The position numbers and the translations under genes were made by a program. The notes under the pieces are model-generated. The model had not been told where the DNA came from, did no database searches, and saw only the letters and a list, made by a program, of their open reading frames with translations. Positions 15,467 to 24,652 of a stretch of 64,000 bases of DNA are shown here, piece after piece. This DNA is from Verrucomicrobiales bacterium (lineage in GTDB: Bacteria; Verrucomicrobiota; Verrucomicrobiia; Limisphaerales; UBA11358). Each line of letters opens with the position of its first letter. Positions within the stretch are counted from its first letter, which is position 1. The stretch is from NCBI GenBank assembly GCA_028712475.1, contig JAQTQB010000011.1, forward strand, positions 1 to 64,000, read 5' to 3'.

Positions 15467-18193
15467 TCATGGCCCCAAACCACCGTCCGTGGGCCACGGC
15501 GGCGACGAGGCCGGCGTGGGGGTGGCCTCCACCCGATAAAACCCATTTGCCGATTCCAGATTAAAAATGGACGTTGCGGACCAGATGGTGTTGGTGTCAA
15601 CCGCTGGCGCAGGCAGTCCCTGCCAGACATCGTTCACCAAGTTTGTTCGCGATTGGAGTGAATAGGCGAGTCCCGGCGCATCCTCGCTAATCCAAAAATT
15701 CAGCAGATTGGCGGTCTGGCTGTCAGATGTATGAAGCAACGGTGCGGGGTAACTGAATTTGGTCAGCACATAATAAATGTCTCCCGCCCGGTCGCCGGTG
15801 GTGCCGGGAATGCCATTCAAAGCTTTCAAGGCACAGTCATACCGTTGCCAATCCTGGTTGGCAGCGGCGGCCCGTGTATAATAATAGAAGAGATCGGAGG
15901 CAAAGTCGCTTTGCGACCAGTAATTCACCCCTCCGGAAAAATCCAAGGGAACATAATTAACCGGATCAAAAACATGACCATTCGTGGTGGTCCAGAAATT
16001 GGTGACATAGGAACTGCTCACCTGATAAAGATTGGAAACGTTTAACGAACGGAACGAATCATAATTCGTCATCAAATCGTCCAGCACGAGTTGGGCTTCC
16101 AAAGAGAACCAAGAGCGCGGTTTGCTCATCAAGGTGCCCACACATTCCCGCAGGACGGCTTCATTCTGGCCTGAGGCCATGCGGGCACGCCAGTCAGCAG
16201 CCTGCGCCAAGGAGTTGGATTCGTCGTTGACTCCCGACGGAGTCCGGTTGTTCAAAAGCCATTGGAAGCAGGCGATTTTTATCGAATCCGGCGCGGGCTG
16301 GTGCCCGCCGGGAAAAAACCAGTCATGAACGACCGCTCCGCAAGAAGCCAGATAGTTGCTGTCATAGGGATTGTAGAAAAGGGTGTTGCTGTCACTTGTC
16401 CCGGTGGTGCGCGCGACGAGCAGATTGGTCTGCACCCGGTCGGTGCTAAAGTATGCCACGCTGGTGGAACTGGTGTTGTAGCGTCCCAGCCAGCCCACCT
16501 CGGCAAGGACGCCCGATACTTGTTGTCCCCAGAACCGGCTGAACACATACGAAATCATCGCCCCTCCCGATAATCCGCCGGTGAAGACTGCCGTCGGGTC
16601 AAACAACACCCGTTGCCGGACGTCGCGGGAAACCGCAAAAAAACCGCGCAATGTGGCATTCCACGGCGTATTGGTATATTGGTTGATGCCCAACACAATA
16701 ATGTTCAAGTTTGAACAGGCGGCTTGAAAATCGGTCACCTGGCTCCCACCGCTTGGGCTAAAGGCAAACATAATCGGCAAAGCTGGTTTGTTGGGGGAAT
16801 AGGCCGGCGGCAGGTAAATATCATAATTGACGGAGGGATTATCGAGGCAGGCGACCGTTCCCCGTTGATTGGCTGAAAGCGGGAACGGCAGGAGTCCTGT
16901 GGACGGCAGCAGCGGATTAACCGTCAGTGTCACGGCGACGCTGTTGGTCGAACCATAAAGATTGGTCACCAGCACGAAATAATCGCCCGCCTGATTGGTC
17001 TGCACATTCGTTAAGACCAATGTTGCGTTCGTGGCTCCAACCAAGTTGGTGTCATTAAAACTCCATTGGTAGTTCAAGGGCGACGTCCCGCCGGCCGTCA
17101 CGGTGAATCTCGCCGCATCTCCCGCGTAAACCGCCTGGTTGGTCGGCTGTGTCGTGATGAATGGCGGGAGAACCAGCACGGTCAGCAGGGCATTGGAACT
17201 GACGATTGCGCCGTAGGCATTTGATACTGTCACCGCATAAGCCCCGCCGTTGGTCGGTTGCACATTGTTCAATGTCAACGTGGCATTGGTGGCAGCAACG
17301 ATATTTGTGCCATCAATCCCAAACTGCCATTGATAATAAAGCGGCTGCGGCCCCGTCGCCGTCACGCTGAAGGCCGCCGGCTGGCCCGCAAGCACGGTCA
17401 CATCCGCTGGCTGCAAGGTTATGACCGGGGTGGTGATGACTGTCAACGCCGCCATCACACTGTTGGTGGCGCCTGCATTGTTGCTCACCACGCAGCTGTA
17501 ATTGCCGGCATTCGTCGGCACCGTGCTCCCGATCGTGTAACTGCTGCCGTTCGCACCCGCTATCGCCATCCCCCCAAACTGCCACTGATACTTAATCGGG
17601 GCCGACCCCGTCGCCACCACGCTGAACGTCGCCCCCTGGCCCGCGTTCACCGTCAGATTCACCGGTTGGATTGTGACCGCCGGGGCAATGTTGGTCTGCG
17701 ATTGCAGGCTCACGTCATCCAGGCCAAGATAATCAGTGTCACCGGCTTCGTAACCAAATTGCAGAACCGTGCTGGTTCCGGTCGCCGTAACCACAAACTG
17801 ATAACTCGTCCAAGCCGGTGCGGGCGGATTCGTCTCATCCAGGAGGGTTGTTCCGTTCCATGATACGATGAAAACATCGTTGGGATCTCCACCGGAATGA
17901 TTGAGCCAGAACGATAGCAGATAACTGGTTCCCGGAGTTGTGGCCACGGTCTGTGACAGATAACCCAATGAGCCAGCAGTTCCCAATGCAGCTTCATAGC
18001 TCCCCGTGCGGGGCGCAATCCCGGAATTATGACCGGTGTCAACAATCGTCCAGGTATCGTCACCGGTCAGATTCCAATTAGTAAAATCCCCCGATTCGAA
18101 CCCACCGTTCAACATGAACTCAACCTGCCCGAAGGCACGCAGCCCCAGCAGTAAAGCACTCAACAAGTATAACCGGATCAATTTGGCCTTCAT
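15467..18193 (-). CDS. Ig-repeat secreted protein with esterase-like C-terminus, copy B
   Basis: 908 residues, same plan as copy A: signal peptide, jelly-roll, three Ig-like domains, alpha/beta-hydrolase region (YDIYLPPAYSPNKPALPIMF; elbow GGLSGGAM), C-terminal 'FYRVEA' tail. The first 350 residues are identical to copy A and the third Ig domain starts to differ. The hydrolase part is about half identical by eye and has an extra segment near 720-745. The pair probably arose by tandem duplication, with the 5' half kept identical by recent gene conversion. Substrate unknown; extracellular. Confidence 0.82.
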   Translation of the reverse strand: MKAKLIRLYLLSALLLGLRAFGQVEFMLNGGFESGDFTNWNLTGDDTWTIVDTGHNSGIAPRTGSYEAALGTAGSLGYLSQTVATTPGTSYLLSFWLNHSGGDPNDVFIVSWNGTTLLDETNPPAPAWTSYQFVVTATGTSTVLQFGYEAGDTDYLGLDDVSLQSQTNIAPAVTIQPVNLTVNAGQGATFSVVATGSAPIKYQWQFGGMAIAGANGSSYTIGSTVPTNAGNYSCVVSNNAGATNSVMAALTVITTPVITLQPADVTVLAGQPAAFSVTATGPQPLYYQWQFGIDGTNIVAATNATLTLNNVQPTNGGAYAVTVSNAYGAIVSSNALLTVLVLPPFITTQPTNQAVYAGDAARFTVTAGGTSPLNYQWSFNDTNLVGATNATLVLTNVQTNQAGDYFVLVTNLYGSTNSVAVTLTVNPLLPSTGLLPFPLSANQRGTVACLDNPSVNYDIYLPPAYSPNKPALPIMFAFSPSGGSQVTDFQAACSNLNIIVLGINQYTNTPWNATLRGFFAVSRDVRQRVLFDPTAVFTGGLSGGAMISYVFSRFWGQQVSGVLAEVGWLGRYNTSSTSVAYFSTDRVQTNLLVARTTGTSDSNTLFYNPYDSNYLASCGAVVHDWFFPGGHQPAPDSIKIACFQWLLNNRTPSGVNDESNSLAQAADWRARMASGQNEAVLRECVGTLMSKPRSWFSLEAQLVLDDLMTNYDSFRSLNVSNLYQVSSSYVTNFWTTTNGHVFDPVNYVPLDFSGGVNYWSQSDFASDLFYYYTRAAAANQDWQRYDCALKALNGIPGTTGDRAGDIYYVLTKFSYPAPLLHTSDSQTANLLNFWISEDAPGLAYSLQSRTNLVNDVWQGLPAPAVDTNTIWSATSIFNLESANGFYRVEATPTPASSPPWPTDGGLGP

Positions 18194-18320
18194 CAGGGGG
18201 TTGATGTGCTTTTAAAACCACGCAACGATTTCCGCCAGTTTTATTCTGTCCGCCATGGCGCACAAGTCTATGCGCGAATTCATGCAACGTCAATTATTAC
18301 ATGCCTTTGGCATCCGCCCC
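17140..18320. repeat. 1181-bp direct repeat, copy B
   Basis: Counterpart of 14146-15326. The right edge (after CATCCGCCCC) lies 87 bases before the HNH gene start, so this gene's upstream region differs from that of copy A only beyond this point. Confidence 0.85.
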
Positions 18321-18407
18321 GCGAGTTTTCCACAAAGTCGTGACAGGACACAGGAGTCATTGACCTGCGCCGGGGCTTTTGCTAGCGTCCTGCTCCGTCG
18401 AGATGCC

Positions 18408-19025
18408 ATGAATACAGCGCTACACCAACATGTGCTCGTGTTGAACCGGTTATGGCAGGCGGTCAACGTCTGCACCGCCCGGCGCGCCCTCACCCTGCTT
18501 TTTCAAGGCCAGGCCCAGGCCGTCGTCAATGAGCAGGACGGATCCTTCCGCACGTTTAATTTTTCCGAATGGCGCGGCCTCTCCGAATCCGCACCGCACG
18601 AGGAATCCATCCACGCCATTTCCTTCCGCATCCGCGTGCCGCGCGTCATCCTCCTCCTCATGTATGACCGGATGCCGAAAAAGGAGGTCAAGTTCACGCG
18701 GCACAACATTTTTGAGCGCGACAAAAACACCTGCCAATACTGCGACGAGGTGTTTGACCGGAAAGATTTGAACCTGGACCACGTCATCCCGCGCGACCGG
18801 GGCGGCCCGACGACGTGGGAAAACATCGTCTGCTCCTGCATCGGCTGCAACACGCGCAAAGCCAACCGGACGCCGCAGGAGGCCGGCATGCACCTGGTCC
18901 GCAAACCCAAGCGGCCCAAGTGGCGTCCGTTCGTGCAGATCAATTTCACCCTGCAACGCCACGACAGTTGGAAGCATTTCATTGACCTCGCCTACTGGAA
19001 CGTCGAACTCGGGGAAGATGTTTAA
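18408..19025 (+). CDS. HNH endonuclease family protein
   Basis: 205 residues. The C-terminal half carries an HNH nuclease fold: CQYCDEVF zinc-knuckle cysteines, LNLDHVIPRDRGGPTTWEN with the catalytic His in DHV, and a second CxxC in CSCIGCNTRKANR. The N-terminal 90 residues (VLVLNRLWQAVNVCTARRAL) are the usual companion region of a widespread stand-alone HNH family whose cellular role is unknown. I chose the ATG at 18408, which matches family starts; an earlier frame would run into the duplicated DNA. Confidence 0.9.
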   Translation: MNTALHQHVLVLNRLWQAVNVCTARRALTLLFQGQAQAVVNEQDGSFRTFNFSEWRGLSESAPHEESIHAISFRIRVPRVILLLMYDRMPKKEVKFTRHNIFERDKNTCQYCDEVFDRKDLNLDHVIPRDRGGPTTWENIVCSCIGCNTRKANRTPQEAGMHLVRKPKRPKWRPFVQINFTLQRHDSWKHFIDLAYWNVELGEDV

Positions 19026-19086
19026 CACGGAAAATGGTTGAGGGTTGAAAGTTAAGCGTTAAAAAGTGGGCGCATCTGCGGGGCAC

Positions 19087-19210
19087 TGCTCCCTCTCTTC
19101 ACCGAGGGAGGAGAGGGACGAGGTGAGGAGTCCCCAATAGGAGTCCCCAATGTTTCCATCTCGAATCCCCTCACCCCAACCCTCTCCCCGTTTGGGCGGG
19201 GAGAGGGAGT
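19087..19210. repeat. Two facing REP-like elements (CTCTCC/GGAGAGG)
   Basis: 19087-19130 (CTCCCTCTCTTC ... GGAGAGGGACGAGGTGAGG) and 19167-19210 (CCCCTCACCCC ... GGGGAGAGGG) are inverted copies of one family, separated by a short direct repeat GGAGTCCCCAAT. A member of this family is inserted inside cas12b at 62645-62694. The element fills the gap between the HNH gene and the next gene. Confidence 0.8.
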
Positions 19211-19282
19211 CATAAGCAGTGTCAAGTTGCGCGGGGCGCAACTTCTGTTTGCCGCCGGTGTTTGACACGGTATATTCAAATT

Positions 19283-20047
19283 ATGAAACGCGCTGGAACC
19301 ATTGCAGTTTGTCTCGCGGGCGGATTAGTCTTGAACAGCAGCCTGCGGGCAGATGATGCCGTGCTGCCCGGGAATCCCTACGCCATCGTGGTGGCGCGGA
19401 ATATTTTTGACCTGAACCCGCCCGTGGCGGTGGATCCCAACGCCAAGGCCGAAGAACCGCCGGTGAAGATCGTGCCCAACGGCATCATGTCCATCTTCGG
19501 GCAGTTACAGGTTTTGTTCAAGGTTCCGGCGGCCAAGCCCGGCGGCAAAGATGAAGCTTATATTCTCACCGAAGGCCAGAGCCAGGACGACATTGAAGTC
19601 ACCAAGATCAATGAAAAAGCCGGCATCGTCACTTTCAATAATCACGGCATCGTGCAGGAACTGCCGCTGGTGGTCACGCAGCCAAGTTCCATTCCGATCC
19701 CGGGATTTCCCGCAGGCAATCCCGGGATTCCGGGAATGACGCCCGGCGCTGCCCCGGGCGCAGCGACGGGCGGAAACACCGGCAACAATCCGTTCAACAA
19801 CCGTTTCGGAAATCGTAGCGGACGAAGCAGCGGCAGCCAGGATAGCGGTTCTGGCCTGCGCAATGTTCCGACGCGCAATAGCACATTCAACGCAGCCAGC
19901 CAAATACCACCCGGCATGACGCCGGAAGTGCAAACCATAATGATTGAAGCCAACCGGGCGATAGGCGGCGAAACCGCTAAACTTCTTCCCATCACCGAGC
20001 TGACGCCGCAACCAGATTCTGGCAATGATGCCGCACCTTCCCCGTAA
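19283..20047 (+). CDS. Exported protein of unknown function, Pro/Gly-rich
   Basis: 254 residues with a signal peptide (GTIAVCLAGGLVLNSSLRA). Residues 40-130 (YAIVVARNIFDLNPP ... GIVTFNNHGIVQELPL) are beta-rich and resemble the periplasmic 'homology region' of type II secretion GspC/PilP proteins. This is a weak resemblance. Then follows a low-complexity Gly/Pro/Asn segment (PGFPAGNPGIPGMTPGAAPG) and a C-terminal tail. No secretion genes are nearby, so no system can be assigned. Confidence 0.7.
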   Translation: MKRAGTIAVCLAGGLVLNSSLRADDAVLPGNPYAIVVARNIFDLNPPVAVDPNAKAEEPPVKIVPNGIMSIFGQLQVLFKVPAAKPGGKDEAYILTEGQSQDDIEVTKINEKAGIVTFNNHGIVQELPLVVTQPSSIPIPGFPAGNPGIPGMTPGAAPGAATGGNTGNNPFNNRFGNRSGRSSGSQDSGSGLRNVPTRNSTFNAASQIPPGMTPEVQTIMIEANRAIGGETAKLLPITELTPQPDSGNDAAPSP

Positions 20048-20066
20048 TAAACTTGAATCAGCCTGT

Positions 20067-20435
20067 TTACGCCTTTGCGGAAGTCCGGGCCGATTCGATC
20101 AGCTCCCAGAATTTGGGATTTTCCTGAAGCGCTTCATCCTCGTCGGATTTCAGGCCGGAACGGAACAGAAAATCCTTCAACGTGTGCCGGCTCAAGATGC
20201 GATGCACCAGCACGCCCAGGTCGTGCCGTTCAAAATAAACCCGGTAATCGCCCACGCGGAAGCGGTGCAATATCCGGTTGCCCTGCTCCAGCTTGCCGAA
20301 CTGGTCCAGTTCCGTGCCGCGCACCTGCTGCGGCAGGCCGCGAAAATCGCCGAGGATCTGCAACTGAAGTTCCTTGGGCATCCGCGCGAGTTCCGCCGCG
20401 CTGGCCGGCGTGAAGATGATCTGGAATGAATTCAT
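20067..20435 (-). CDS. RelE/ParE-superfamily toxin-like protein, no visible antitoxin
   Basis: 122 residues with a RelE-like fold pattern: a beta strand (FQIIFTPASAAELARMP), a helix, then LHRFRVGDYRVYFERHDLGVLVHRILSRHTLKDF with basic and aromatic residues typical of ribosome-dependent mRNA interferases. A 30-residue acidic C-terminal extension is unusual for RelE. The adjacent gene upstream codes a four-helix-bundle protein, not a classical antitoxin, so this looks like an orphan. Confidence 0.7.
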   Translation of the reverse strand: MNSFQIIFTPASAAELARMPKELQLQILGDFRGLPQQVRGTELDQFGKLEQGNRILHRFRVGDYRVYFERHDLGVLVHRILSRHTLKDFLFRSGLKSDEDEALQENPKFWELIESARTSAKA

Positions 20436-20493
20436 AGTTGGTCGAGGGTTAAGAAATTGTTGATGGTTTTTGGTTGAGAGTTGAGGGTAAAAA

Positions 20494-20856
20494 TCAAGAA
20501 GCCGGCTCCAGCAATGAGCGGCGCAGGCCGCTCAACATCTTGCTTTGTTTTTCACATGCGGAATATAACAGAGTGAATCCGGCTTCTGACAAAAAGCCCT
20601 GCCGTTTGGAAATGGCCGCCTGCGAAACGACCTCAAATAACGAACCGGTGGCGATTTCAACAAAACGGGCAAAATCTGGCCGGGACGAACGGGAACTTCC
20701 TTCGGCAATGTTTGATGAAATGGAAACGGCGGCTCGACGCATTTGATTCGTCAGACCAAACCGCTCCCCATCGGGAAACGTCCGGGTGATGGCATAAACC
20801 GAATCCGCAAAACTGACCGCCTCCTGCCACACTTCCAATTTCTCAAAGTTGAACAT
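20494..20856 (-). CDS. Four-helix-bundle protein (S23/23S IVS type)
   Basis: 120 residues matching the family once called '23S rRNA intervening-sequence protein': FEKLEVWQEAVSFADSVY, RRAAVSISSNIAEGSSR, FARFVEIATGSLFEVVSQ. Structures of this family are four-helix bundles and pentamers; function is unknown. The ATG at 20856 is the family start. Upstream sequence is a heptamer repeat of the GTTGAGA type. No 23S rRNA or retroelement is nearby. Confidence 0.88.
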   Translation of the reverse strand: MFNFEKLEVWQEAVSFADSVYAITRTFPDGERFGLTNQMRRAAVSISSNIAEGSSRSSRPDFARFVEIATGSLFEVVSQAAISKRQGFLSEAGFTLLYSACEKQSKMLSGLRRSLLEPAS

Positions 20857-21034
20857 ATTTAATGGTTGAGGGTTGTTGGTTGAGAGTTGAGAGTCAAGCG
20901 CGTAGCGGCGACGCGCCTTGTCGCCGGAGTCAGGCCGCACGGGTTGAGAACCCGTTTAAATGGACGAGTTCAACGGAGGTTTGGAGCATGAAGCCATATT
21001 TATCAAAAACAATTTGTCTTAAAGCCGGCTATTT

Positions 21035-22342
21035 TTATTGTCTCAACAAATCCAGCCGGAGATTTTGTTGAATCTGCTTGCGCCAATTATTCATCACTTG
21101 TGCCTGCTCCGCGTAGTCCGGCCACTTCGATACTGCAGCACGAACTTCCTCGACGATGGCCCCGGCACGTCCGCGCTTCATCAACGCGCTTTTCGCGCAG
21201 GTGCGAAAATCCGCCAGCGTGAATCCATCCCGCTTGCCGTTCATCGTCATCTGATGCCGGGCGGTCCAGTCGCCGTCCGGATTGTAGCTGTAGGTCACGT
21301 CGAACGCAGGTGCCAATGACCAGTGACCGGTTTTGTCCATCAGGAAAGCGATGTTTTTGACATGGTCGTCCTGGTTGCGGGCAATAATGTTAAACACCAT
21401 CCGCCGGAACTGTTCCTCCACCGCTGCCATCGGCAAATTTAACTGGCGGATGACCAGCAACGCCTGTTCATAGGCATACGCGCCCGCATGGTTGAAATCA
21501 AAATGCGCCAACGCACACAGTGATTGCATATGCAATCTCTCACCACCTTCAAGCCGGTCGAAACGCCGGGCCATGAAATGCCGCCGACCACCTTCTTCCA
21601 GCAAACGACACTCGCTCATGGTCACGCCCGCCGCCGTGGCCATCAAATAATATGCGTATTCAATCGCACCATAACCTTTGGGATCTTCCAGTTCCTTGTC
21701 CTTGTTACCGGTGACACCGTCAAATTTCAGCAGCCAGTAATCAAATCCCTTTCCGGCCGCTATCTGCCCCGAACGAACTTCGTGGGTCTCGCGGTTCCAG
21801 GCGATGACCGCCTTCGCCCGCGCGCCGCCAGCAGAGGTGCCGACACGCAGGATGTCGTTCAACGCATTTTTCCGGCTCGCGCTGGCAAACGTGGTTTTCA
21901 GATTCTTGCGATGGGTCAAAACTTCCGACGCCAACTTGACCAAGGCATCAATCTCAATCTTTTTTGCCGACTGTGGCTTTGGCCCGATAGACGGCGCGAA
22001 TTCCAACGCGCCCATGCCACGCGCACCGGTGTAGCAAAGCCGTTCCACCGCATTGAAACTGCCGGACGTCCGGCCCTGCGTCGCCAGCCACGCATCAATC
22101 AACGCGTTGCCGAACCGGTCGGGCAACGAATCGGCCAGCAGGCCGGGCAAACCATGAAATGTTTTTTCCGGCAAATCCGAAAAAACATGCACCCGGTCGC
22201 CGAGTGGCATGGTGATGGGTGAAACTTCAATCCCGCTCTGCGCGAATGCAGGATCATATTGGAACGCTGCGAACCGTCCTCCGTCCTCCAACGAAACTGC
22301 ACCGATGGTTCGTCCCCATAGTTGAACTTCGGCCAGTGTCAT
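21035..22342 (-). CDS. hipA: HipA-like serine/threonine kinase toxin
   Basis: 435 residues, normal for HipA. The N-terminal HipA_N region (MPLGDRVHVFSDLPEKTFHG LPGLLADSLPDRFGN, spaced as two motifs), the glycine-rich loop VGTSAGGARAK and the kinase core with ARNQDDHVKN (catalytic Asp) and APAFDVTYS (metal-binding Asp) are intact. HipA of E. coli phosphorylates GltX and causes growth arrest; the target here is inferred only by family. It overlaps hipB by four bases, a translationally coupled toxin-antitoxin operon. Confidence 0.93.
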   Translation of the reverse strand: MTLAEVQLWGRTIGAVSLEDGGRFAAFQYDPAFAQSGIEVSPITMPLGDRVHVFSDLPEKTFHGLPGLLADSLPDRFGNALIDAWLATQGRTSGSFNAVERLCYTGARGMGALEFAPSIGPKPQSAKKIEIDALVKLASEVLTHRKNLKTTFASASRKNALNDILRVGTSAGGARAKAVIAWNRETHEVRSGQIAAGKGFDYWLLKFDGVTGNKDKELEDPKGYGAIEYAYYLMATAAGVTMSECRLLEEGGRRHFMARRFDRLEGGERLHMQSLCALAHFDFNHAGAYAYEQALLVIRQLNLPMAAVEEQFRRMVFNIIARNQDDHVKNIAFLMDKTGHWSLAPAFDVTYSYNPDGDWTARHQMTMNGKRDGFTLADFRTCAKSALMKRGRAGAIVEEVRAAVSKWPDYAEQAQVMNNWRKQIQQNLRLDLLRQ

Positions 22343-22692
22343 GGTTTATCTCCCCATTGCCATTTCTTGGCCGAAAATCTGGCCGGCTTGATGGTGGAAG
22401 CACGCTGACGTTTCCGTCCGGCCATTTTCAATTGTTCGACCGGGCTGGGCACCGGTTCCGGGACGAGCAGGTCGAAACGTTCGATCACGTCGAGCACACG
22501 GCACACGCGGATGAAACCGGACAACTGCGTCCCCACTGCCCCCGCTTCCAACCGTTCCACCGTGCGTTTTGAAACCCCAGCCTGCGTCGCCAATTCCGCC
22601 TGCGTTAGATTACGATCCAGCCGGATTTTGGCCAGCCGACCGCCCAGTTCGCCAAGAATCACCGCATCTGTAGCCTGTTTAGCTATTTTCAT
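22339..22692 (-). CDS. hipB: HipB-like HTH antitoxin
   Basis: 117 residues. A Cro/C1-type helix-turn-helix covers residues 22-65 (LTQAELATQAGVSKRTVERLEAG split over the recognition helix), followed by a basic tail (GRKRQRASTIKPARFSAKKW) that may contact DNA or HipA. It precedes hipA with a 4-base overlap. It should bind HipA and repress the operon; candidate operators lie directly upstream. Confidence 0.9.
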   Translation of the reverse strand: MKIAKQATDAVILGELGGRLAKIRLDRNLTQAELATQAGVSKRTVERLEAGAVGTQLSGFIRVCRVLDVIERFDLLVPEPVPSPVEQLKMAGRKRQRASTIKPARFSAKKWQWGDKP

Positions 22693-22703
22693 AACACGCC
22701 TTT

Positions 22704-22788
22704 TATGGCGAATTAAATGTCAAATGTCAATCTATTCGTCACAAGAGACGAATTTAGCATCAACAAAAAGTCGCCACATATGGCGAAT
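22704..22788. promoter_or_regulatory. Candidate HipB operator region
   Basis: Upstream of hipB are an inverted repeat ATTCGTC-acaaga-GACGAAT (22734-22753) and TCGCCA/TGGCGA boxes: TATGGCGAAT at 22704-22713, the palindrome TCGCCA-cata-TGGCGA at 22771-22786, and another TCGCCA at 22808. HipB-type repressors bind repeated palindromes near the -35/-10 region, so this layout fits autoregulation. Which boxes are used is not known. Confidence 0.5.
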
Positions 22789-23218
22789 ACCATCAGGCAA
22801 GGCGCTCATTTCGCCATCTTGGGTGATTTACCAAAGCGCCTAATGCTTTCCCAGGCTGACCTGATGCGTCATTCCGAACTGCAGCGCAGCACGGTGTCAG
22901 TAATCACGAAACAGTTACTCGCGGAACGATGGCTGCGCGAGGGGCGGTCGGTCGGGCTTACATGGCCGGCGTCCGAAGTTTTTGCATTTGAACGAGGATC
23001 GCACTGGCATCCTCGGGATCAATATCCAGCCGGGGACCATGGACATTGCGCTGGCCAACTGGGGCGGCCATTTTCCAGCCCTGAAAGGCGCGACGATTGA
23101 AAAGAGCAAACCACGAAAACGTAAATTCGAGCCTGGCACCGTCATCACAAATGAAGACCGCCTACAGCAACAAAAGGAAATGCTCGAAACTTTGAGACAG
23201 AAGATGAAGCCCAAATGA
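22717..23218 (+). pseudogene. ROK-family regulator/kinase remnant, frameshifted
   Basis: The first frame encodes an HTH like that of NagC/XylR ROK repressors (LSQADLMRHSELQRSTVSVI ... LLAERWLREG). The expected continuation, GRRPKFLHLNEDRTGILGIN followed by IQPGTMDIALANWGG, is present at about 22958-23080 but in another frame, so the gene is broken near 22945-22960. After about 23085 the sequence stops resembling ROK proteins and ends in a Lys-rich tail. It runs divergently from hipB and its start overlaps the operator region. Confidence 0.72.
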
Positions 23219-23320
23219 GGTGCGCGATCACGCTGCTGTTGCCGACGCATGCGGAAACGGGATTTGACTTCCCATATTTCTACGGGCGAAAGCATTTAGG
23301 CGAAGGGCGAACGACCAGCT

Positions 23321-24115
23321 TTAGCCGGGATTGATGGCCGGCCACGCACCGCGCACGCTGCCAAAGTGACGGCGTAGCGATGCAAATCCCGGCGCGGTCG
23401 GATCGGGAGTCACAGCCTGATCTTTTTCGTCCAAGTAAAGGCAGCCGATTTCTTCCGGGGGAAGTTTCAGGAACAGGGCGTTGGCTTCGGCCACTGCTGC
23501 GAGCCACTGGTGTTTGCATTCCACCAAATCCACCGGTTCACGCAGCAGCAGCGTCTTCAGCCGGACGGCGGGGTAATGGGCCAGGCGTTGCGCCTCTTCG
23601 ATCAAAAATTGCGGGGTGAAGCCCACGTCCTTGCCACAGGCCGCCCACGCCAGCGCCCCCAGACTCAGGACGTTCCGGTGCAGAAACAGCACATCCAGAT
23701 AGTCGCGCAGCTCGCCGCGTCCGGCCAAGGCCAGCACCTTGTTGGTCGCGCCATCCATCGGATGCAGCACAAAACCTAATTCGGCATCGGGCTGCACCGG
23801 AAAAAAACGGAACGCGGAATCATAAGCCCAATCAACCTTGGTTGAACGGCCGTCCTTGGAAACCGTGGCCCGCCGCAAGGTCTCCTGGGTTTCGGCCCAC
23901 TCCAGCGAAAAGGCGTTCGCTTGCAGCACGGCGGCATCCTGCGCCGCCGCCAGCTTGAGGCTTTGCACCGTGTCGTGAAAAACGTCAATGTCTTGAGACT
24001 GCCGATGTGAATCTTCCCGCCGCAGGAAAACGGTCGCGCCAGCGATGTAGCTCTCGGGATTGCGATTGGCCGCGAGCAGCCGCAGGACGTTCTTTTCAAA
24101 ATCCCCTAGCGGCAT
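23321..24115 (-). CDS. AbiEii/AbiGii-like nucleotidyltransferase
   Basis: 264 residues of the nucleotidyltransferase AbiEii type: SYIAGATVFLRREDSHRQSQDIDVFHD contains the D-x-D-type metal site (DIDVF) near residue 43, and PMDGATNKVLALAGRGELRDYLDVLFL gives the second conserved Asp and the KxxAL..R..RDYxD motif. AbiE systems use such enzymes as the toxin in abortive phage infection. The partner gene upstream overlaps by ten bases. It differs from classical AbiEii in being short. Confidence 0.78.
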   Translation of the reverse strand: MPLGDFEKNVLRLLAANRNPESYIAGATVFLRREDSHRQSQDIDVFHDTVQSLKLAAAQDAAVLQANAFSLEWAETQETLRRATVSKDGRSTKVDWAYDSAFRFFPVQPDAELGFVLHPMDGATNKVLALAGRGELRDYLDVLFLHRNVLSLGALAWAACGKDVGFTPQFLIEEAQRLAHYPAVRLKTLLLREPVDLVECKHQWLAAVAEANALFLKLPPEEIGCLYLDEKDQAVTPDPTAPGFASLRRHFGSVRGAWPAINPG

Positions 24116-24318
24116 AATTCAGCGGCGATGAAAAATCCGCGCCGTCCGCCGTCCGCGCGCAGCCGTTCGCAGATGTAGGGCACTTCCTCCGCGACAATCT
24201 CCGCGTCGGGCCGCATGAACCAGAAGCACCGGGCATGAAATTCCCGGAACGCCAATTGCGCCAAGTCAAGCTTTTCCACTGGGCGCGGCGTTTGCGTCGG
24301 AATGACCGTTTCGTTCAT
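24106..24318 (-). CDS. Small partner of the AbiEii-like gene
   Basis: 70 residues with no recognised domain: a short acidic helix (PVEKLDLAQLAFREFHARCF) followed by WFMRPDAEIVAEEVPYICER. It is translated from an ATG at 24318 and overlaps the nucleotidyltransferase by ten bases, which indicates coupled translation. By position it may be the antitoxin. It lacks a winged-helix AbiEi fold. Confidence 0.6.
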   Translation of the reverse strand: MNETVIPTQTPRPVEKLDLAQLAFREFHARCFWFMRPDAEIVAEEVPYICERLRADGGRRGFFIAAELCR

Positions 24319-24652
24319 GCTGATTCAATAGCTCAAATTAACGCTCCCGGCAATCATTGAAAACTCCGCCCGGCTTCCGACAGCAGATGCCACACGGAGA
24401 GATCCATCGTTGCTGCGCGAACCATCAAAAGTTCAATTCAACCGATGAAACAAAAACGAGGTGCGCGGCTGCCTCAAATTCTCACTTTTTTTGAAACGTG
24501 TGGATGCGTAAATTCGCCATGCAGGGCTGCTGAATATCACCAAATTTCAATGGTTTTTTGAGGTGTTTATTCTCACTTTTATTCTCACTTTGCACTTTTT
24601 TAAAAAACCTAAAACGAGAATTGCCATTGCAATCATTGACTCAAATCGAGAT
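24319..24652. other. Intergenic, no gene seen
   Basis: 334 bases between the nucleotidyltransferase pair and tRNA-Glu. Contains AT-rich sequence and three copies of TTCTCACTTT (near 24477, 24570 and 24581) next to the tRNA 3' end. This is a place where integrative elements often recombine, but no integrase or clear att duplication is visible. Confidence 0.4.

Noticed and set aside
19262-19276. TTGACA followed by TATATT as a promoter
   Set aside because: Spacing of three bases is far too short for -35 and -10 elements.
20494-20856. Diversity-generating retroelement accessory protein (Avd-like four-helix bundle)
   Set aside because: No reverse transcriptase or template/variable repeat nearby; fits the S23-type family better.
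24477-24652. Integration site at tRNA-Glu
   Set aside because: No integrase and no second copy of the tRNA 3' end.
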